The notes under the pieces are model-generated. The model saw nothing but the letters and a program-made list of their open reading frames with translations. It had not been told where the DNA came from and made no database searches. Below, piece by piece: positions 58,509 through 64,000 of a stretch of DNA of 64,000 nucleotides. Origin of the DNA: Scortum barcoo (taxonomy: Eukaryota > Chordata > Actinopteri > Centrarchiformes > Terapontidae); NCBI GenBank assembly GCA_023238725.1, contig CM041533.1, positions 26,873,068 through 26,937,067 on the forward strand. The letters run 5' to 3'. The position numbers were made by a program, and so were the translations under genes. How positions within the stretch are numbered: position 1 is the first letter of the stretch; the number at the start of each line of letters is the position of its first letter.

Positions 58509-58789
58509 CAGTGACCTGTCTACACAGGAGACATCTCAGGTACGTTTTTCAGTTGTCCATTACATCTGACTCTTCCACATAAAACTTGTCCTTCACTTTC
58601 CTCCATTTTACATTTGCTCTGTCCGAGCTATTGACACTCAGGTCCTGGGATCACTACACTCAAACTAATTCATTTTCAGGGAGATTGTATAAAGACAGCG
58701 TTTGTCTGATATCATGTCCAACCAACCACTGATTTGCTGCTGACCTTTATGCAGAAGTGCTATTGTAAACCTTTCATGTCCCGTCCTTT

Positions 58790-59190
58790 ACACTAGTTTT
58801 GTCTTTATCATGTTTCAGTTCAGTTCTGCACATTTCCTGTTTTATTTGTGTTACTTACCTCTCCTCTTGCTTCAGAGATTTCACTTCCTGTCCTCGTGTG
58901 TTTCCTGTGGGCATGATGACTTGCCCTGCCCTGATTAGTTTCACCTGCCCCTTATTACTCACTCACCTGTGTGTATTCAGCCTGTGTGTTGCACTCCCAC
59001 TGTGCCAGGTTGGTGTCAAGTGGTCCAGCATCTATCACAGTGTAAGTGTTTCCTGGTTTTTGACTTTTGGTTCTGGCCCTCATCTCTGCCTACTCCCTGT
59101 CTGCTTTGTCTGCCTCTGACTGCTGTCCTGTGTACTGACCTCTGCTTGTTAATTAAAGAATGTGTTTGATCTTCAGCCTGCTGTGTCTGA
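58790..59190 (+). mobile_element. Solo-LTR-like sequence, degraded
   Basis: Pyrimidine-rich sequence with TTTCACTTCCTGTCCTCGTG, CCCTGCCCTGATTAGTTTCA, TGTGTATTCAGCCTGTG, TTTTTGACTTTTGG and a closing TTAATTAAAGAATGTGTTTG polyadenylation-signal region. This order is typical of fish gypsy LTRs and resembles, without being identical to, the LTRs at 51205 and 53916. The ends and any target duplication could not be fixed. Confidence 0.5.
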
Positions 59191-61084
59191 GGCATGCTTT
59201 GAGTCCTTTCATTTGTGGTAGAGGATATTTGTTGTATGAGTTGTAGCAAAACCTCTGACAAATGCTACCGAGATTCAAGGCTGACATGACCAGGGAGTTA
59301 AGAAACTGGGCAGCAGCCTGCTAAATGTTTAGAGAGCTCTGTAAATACTCTCAAGACTCCCTTGACCTTGGTAGACGTCTAATCACATCCCTTCTCCACT
59401 TTGACATCGTGGTGTAGACCATGGGTGCGGTCAAAGAGTAAAAAAACTTACATGTTGTGTAATTTGCTAACCAGCTTACCTTAACCTTGATGGAAACCGT
59501 CATGAGGTCAAGAAAAAATGAATTCATATGGACTTGAGAAAAGACAACTGTAGTGCTAAGAGAATCAAAGAAGGGTACAAGACTACATAATTATGCAACA
59601 GTGGATGACGTTGGGTGCCATGGTGAAATTTCAATGTTCCAACTTCAATCTTAAACATTTCGCCCCATGTATTCTTACCATGTTTCATGCAGCTTATATA
59701 AAGATGAACTATAAATGTGTTTATTACCAAGGCTGGAATATAGGAAAAGGAATACAGGCTACCATTAACTAAAGTGAAACGAAATGATAGTCACATTATT
59801 ATTTTCTGAAAATAATTAATAATAATAATAAATTACATTTATGAAAAATGGGCATAACATATTTGGTTTTGGTTTGGTCTTGCAAGAGTGCATCTTGAAG
59901 AAAAACTCTTACTCACTGGTGAGTTTACTTTTTTTATTTTTACCATCATATTTTCCTTATGTGCAGCCTCAGCTCAGATGTGTATCTTGCTTGACTAAAT
60001 AACTATATCCTATTAAATGATGGTAGTTAGACAGGCAACAAGGCAAGTACATGTAAACAAGGAAGTAAACAATCTCATGTCACCTTGAAATAACAATTAA
60101 AAACTGAAAAGGGCTCATTGAAAAAAGAGAGCGTGATAGGTCCATTTATCGTAGGCAGTGCGATGCCTAAGGTAAATAACCCAGTTGTTGTGATGAAGTG
60201 GGTCTCTGAGTAGATTAGGTAATTGTTCAATATATTAACTCAATCAGTGCCTCAGTTTAGTCTCTTGAAAGGTGTAGAGTATCTAAGCAGAAAGCACATT
60301 ACTGGCCTGATCATGCTGTATAGACATAATCCAAATTGTAACAAATAAAATTAGTGTTTAAAACAAATCCCTTGGCAGTCTTGTTCAGGCAATCATTAGC
60401 CTTGTAGAAATCTTTAACAATAACATTTTTAAAAGAATAATTTTCACACTACCTTTAAAGTGTCTGAGTAAACAGAGTCCCTGTGTGATCATGTATCTTG
60501 AACTCAATTTCAAGGTCTATTAAACACAGGACTATAAGGTGCGTAACACCTAAATGGATCAAACGAATCATTACATAGGTCACAGAGGAAAAGTTTAACT
60601 GTTTTTAAGAATTTGTAGAAGAATTCTTGAAACTTCTTTGGATTCTGATTATGACAAAAGATGAGGCTGAAGAGGACATTATTGGGACCCCTGGTAAACC
60701 TTTTTTAAACCGTTGCAAATGTGGACTTAAAATTAAACATAAATAAAACAAAACAAGTTTTCAGGGAGGTTTTTTAACACCCAGCCTATGCTAATACTCA
60801 CCCTGAAATGTGTAGGTATGAATGCATATCATTCTGTAAAACTACTGAATTTGCCATGTAAGGCAGCAAATTTTGATATATACATAAAAAATATATCTGG
60901 TTATATTTTTTACTTTTAAGTTCACAAGACATCAAGACACAAGAACAATGAACACAACAATGAACTGATCCGACTTAAATGTATTGAATACAAAGCATGA
61001 TATATCTTATTTTTCTCTGTACCAAAGTTATCAGTGAGCCACACAGTTGCACTGGGTGGCATGTTATTTTATTAACATGAACAC
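59191..61084. other. Non-coding host DNA
   Basis: AT-rich, with an (AAT)n run near 59810-59830. No gene is recognised. Confidence 0.6.
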
Positions 61085-61185
61085 TCACTGTAGTTTATTT
61101 TGACTCAGTTTCATACACCATTCTGCTGCCAGAACACTCATGAGAGCTCCAAAATTAAATTAATCCACAGCTAAAAACAGTCCTC
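61085..61185 (+). repeat. Dispersed repeat family X, copy 3 of 3
   Basis: CACTGTAGTTTATTTTGACTCA (in part), AACACTCATGAGAGCTCCA and AATTAATCCACAGCTAAAAA occur in the same order as the copies at 2571 and 35877. Confidence 0.5.
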
Positions 61186-61348
61186 ATATGAGGAAGAAGG
61201 TTTCATTTCTACATGATGACACCTAAAATATAAAGTTGGGTTTCGGGTGATAATTCTGAGCATGAAACACATTTCTTGCATTCTGATGAATTATTATGCA
61301 ACTTTTGTGCATCAATTCATGGTGCAAATGATAAAATTTACTGACTAT

Positions 61349-61355
61349 ATATATA

Positions 61356-61433
<78 letters not shown>
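61349..61433. repeat. (TA)n microsatellite
   Basis: About 80 bp of TA dinucleotide. It yields meaningless Tyr-Ile ORFs on both strands. Confidence 0.95.
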
Positions 61434-61435
<2 letters not shown>

Positions 61436-62884
61436 CACCTCCTTAATCTTGATTCTTCATTAAGAATGGACTATATTTTGTGTTATGGATGGGCAAAAAA
61501 ATTTTAATATTTCTTTCTATATATATTTTGTGTCTGTGGCCAGAGATGGACTTCAGCTGTCATTTAACTGTGTGCTGTGTTGTAAAAATACAAAAACGAA
61601 TAGACCTTCAACATTTAGAGGAGGAATAACCAAGATTCATGTAGTTACCATTGCCATGCTATAGGTACTATCTGCACAGATCTGACCCACTGATGTATTT
61701 GTACTTCAAGGTTTACGTACAGTTAAGCTCTCCCTTGAACCAGTGTAATTTAAACCCCTCTTACTGAAACATGCAAATCAGCTTAAGATTATACTTGTTG
61801 GAATAAAGGAAAACATATCAATGAAAGACTGAGCAGTTATGACAACTTAGTAGACAATAGATGAAATATTTGGACATCTTACCGTATATATACAGAACCC
61901 CTGATCTGATATGTTATCTATCAGGCCATAACTCAACAGTCCCATCTGGGCTGCATTAGCAAGCTTGGCCCCCTTTTTTCTGTAAAGGAGGTGAAAATTG
62001 AAACCCAGAGGGGAACACTAAGCTTTGACTCTGTACATACCATCGTACTTCACATATTTGGTCATAGTTGGCCTCACACCCAGTGACAAGTGATTGTTTG
62101 GGTTTTAATCAAAAAAGCTTTCAAATGATTTTCCTTTAGGAGCTGAGATTACATATAACCAGCAACAACTCGACCACTGTATGAAGACACAGCTGGTCTT
62201 TCTTATTGGACCCATTTTTCTTCTTGTTACTGTGATTGAGAAAGACAGACATAGCTTGTGATAATGAAACACACATGATGACAAAAAGAGAGAAAGACAT
62301 ACATGCAGTATGATATGCACCACAATGTACAGTACAGTTTACTCCTAACACCTACTGAGCTACAACTTTCAGGCCTGTATAGCCTGTTCACTGGCACTGG
62401 TGTGTATGTTTACATGTTACAGTTTTCTTTTTATTCATTTACCATCATACGTTGTGCAAACAGGAAAAAAGGTTCATGTCGACTGCTGCCTGATGAGAGT
62501 GATGACATAGTAACATGAGTAGCTTCTAAAGTACTGAAAACCTAAAGTTAGAGTAAGAATACTATAGAGTGATAGTATTCCTATCAAAAGTAAAAGTCCT
62601 TGCATTTTTTTATCCAGTGTGAGTTTAGTGAGTATGTTGTTGTACTCACCTATCTGAATATAATTCAAAGAGTCTTGTGCCCATAAAGTCCTCCACAGTC
62701 TCTGTGTCTACTGGTCCACTCCCCTTGCACCTTGTGCAGGTGAGCATGGAGCTATCTTGCTGTACCAGTAGCTTCTTCTGTGCTTCAGCTGCTGATGTTT
62801 AATTGTCACACAGATTATCATGACTTGTAACTTTTGTTTTGACTTTGTAACGGATGTGATATGATTCGTAGTGAAATACAATAC
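61434..62884. other. Non-coding host DNA
   Basis: No recognised gene or repeat. The short ORFs (62105-62668) overlap on opposite strands and have no motifs. Confidence 0.55.
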
Positions 62885-63165
62885 TTGCTAAAAATATACT
62901 TATACACGCTGACTGGACCGTCAGCGTGGATGGTCTTGAGCAGACCACGCACGTGTTCTTCACCTCCTTCCACTGAATCACCTCCTTCTCATCCTGACAG
63001 GAACCCTCTTTTGGCACAATCCTAATTTCCTCAGTCCTCTGCCTGCCCAGAGGCCCGATGTCGTTCTTCTTAGGGCAACCACCCCGTATACAGTGGCCAG
63101 CCTGACATAGGGCGGTAATTCTGGTGTGTTACTGGCCATTCTTGGTTCCTAGATTACTTCTAGCT
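62885..63165 (-). pseudogene. Retroelement sequence downstream of integrase, 3'-truncated
   Basis: Continuous in GC content and orientation with the integrase upstream. The minus frame from 63017 reads MPKEGSCQDEKEVIQWKEVK and then NTCVVCSRPSTLTVQSA before running into AT-rich host-like sequence near 62885. I do not recognise a domain. It may be the start of another retroelement ORF or a 3' untranslated part. Confidence 0.45.
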
Positions 63166-64000
63166 TGGAATTGGCTTGAGCTGTGCAACCCCTTGGACTC
63201 CCTTCTTCTTTAGTAGCACTGTGTTACTGTCTAATATCTTCTCTACTATGTCTGAGGTCTCGTACTTAGCTTTGACTGCTGTGTTGGTTGGATGATCACG
63301 AGCTTTTACCCAGACTCTCTGTCCGGACGTAAAATGGGACTTTGAGTCCCGGGATCTTCTTTTTGTCTCCTTCGTTCCGCCCCACTTCCTGTGACGTAAA
63401 TGGGCGTTGATTTAGCTCTTCCGAAGGGGAGGATCTATCCACTCGATACCTGTCATTCAGAGATCGTCCAACCTCTAGGGCCTTGGTGCTCCATTCTTTG
63501 GTGTTGGCATTCTTCCCAATCCAGTTCTTGACTAGGCCAATGGTTCGTTCCACCACTCCGTTGGCTTGTGGTGTGTAGGGGGGTGAGTAGATCCTTATTA
63601 CCCCGTTCTGTTGACACCATTGGTCCACTTGAGTGTTGCGGAAGTGCGGAAAGTGTACCATTGTCTGTTCTCAGCTCCTTAGGCACCCCCAGGACTCTGA
63701 CACACTTGCTCCAGCATGCCAACCACGCTGCTGCCGTTCGCTTTTCTGACTGGCTTGGATCACCATCACCACATACCCCGACGACATAGAGTCCACAAGC
63801 ACCAATAGGTACTTTTCACCTTTCTTTCCCGTCACCCCCATAGGGCCGGCCACATATCCATGCATACTGATCCCCAAGGAACAGTACTCTTTATTGTGAG
63901 ACCTTCCACCCGCTGTCCCCGTCGCCCTGCGTCGTATCGACCACATACTTCACAGTCTCTGAGAATGCGGCGGACCTGGTCTCCAGGAACCCAAAGTTGC
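63166..64000 (-). pseudogene. Retroelement integrase (gypsy/ERV-like pol C-terminus), partial and frame-shifted
   Basis: Runs off the window end. On the minus strand from 64000, GDQVRRILRDCEV is followed by CGRYDAGRR, the Cys pair of the HHCC zinc-binding domain. Then come AGPMGVTGKKGEKYLLVLVD (the first catalytic Asp region, with a frame break beside it), LRTDNGT (second Asp, 63680-63660 region) and PYTPQANGVVERTIGLVKNW (catalytic Glu, about 63587-63528). A C-terminal part with SLNDRYRVDRSSPSEELNQR and KIPGLKVPFYV follows, and the reading shifts frame at about 63315 before ending near 63165. At least four frame changes are present. It is a pol polyprotein fragment of an LTR retrotransposon or endogenous retrovirus; the RT would lie beyond the window. 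Confidence 0.85.

Noticed and set aside
61223..61507. Tyr-Ile repeat proteins on both strands
   Set aside because: Pure translation of the (TA)n microsatellite.
1..64000. CRISPR arrays, rRNA genes, bacterial-type operons or terminators
   Set aside because: None seen; the tandem repeats present are microsatellites or minisatellites of eukaryotic type.

Overview
This is AT-rich vertebrate nuclear DNA, most probably from a ray-finned (teleost) fish. The evidence is the repeat fauna: a Maverick/Polinton element, a Tc1-like transposon, many L2/Rex/CR1-type LINE fragments, a tRNA-derived SINE, gypsy-type LTR sequences, and abundant (CA)n and (TA)n microsatellites. I see no operons, no CRISPR array, no rRNA genes and no independent tRNA gene. 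I found no confidently identifiable host protein-coding gene; the window reads as intergenic or intronic sequence filled with mobile elements of different ages.

Layout. 1-21450: non-coding host DNA with microsatellites, old dispersed repeats, a sense LINE piece (2.8-3.0 kb), a LINE 3' end (10.1-10.5 kb), a hAT-like non-autonomous repeat (15.1-15.3 kb) and an antisense LINE RT C-terminus (18.0-18.45 kb). 21457-30430: a complete 8,974-bp Maverick/Polinton (adintovirus-like) element with matching inverted termini (AGTAGTAT...ATACTACT) and a perfect 6-bp target duplication CATGGT. 30437-47340: host DNA with a dispersed repeat, a tentative PIF/Harbinger remnant, an antisense LINE split by a tRNA-SINE with its own target duplication, two adjacent hairpins, and an unidentified coding-like patch at 42.2-42.7 kb. 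47342-48210: a 5'-truncated Tc1-like transposase copy. 51205-54497: a complete non-autonomous LTR retrotransposon (two LTRs of about 580 bp, 5-bp duplication CTTTC) whose interior is mostly successive minisatellite arrays. 56.3-58.5 kb: exon-like segments that could be part of an unknown host gene, overlapping an antisense LINE remnant. 58.8-59.2 kb: a degraded solo-LTR-like sequence. 62.9-64.0 kb: a minus-strand retroelement integrase running off the window edge.

The Maverick/Polinton is the most informative object. On the plus strand it carries, in order, two or three unrecognised left-end ORFs, a C-x2-C...H...C gene, a CxxC-rich gene, a retrovirus-type integrase, a minor capsid (penton-like) gene, a very short pVI-like gene, a major capsid (double-jelly-roll) gene lacking its N-terminal part, and an adenain-type cysteine protease. 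On the minus strand, converging on these, are two family-typical virion-type ORFs and a multi-exon gene whose first exons join in phase and encode a SUMO-interacting-type motif (VIILSDSE). I find no protein-primed DNA polymerase B and no packaging ATPase, so this is a deletion derivative that kept its integration and capsid genes. Most genes are broken by single-base shifts with comparatively few premature stops inside the conserved blocks. That is consistent either with pseudogenisation or, partly, with indel errors in the assembly.

Limits: families were recognised by eye from motifs. No database search, alignment score or gene prediction was run.
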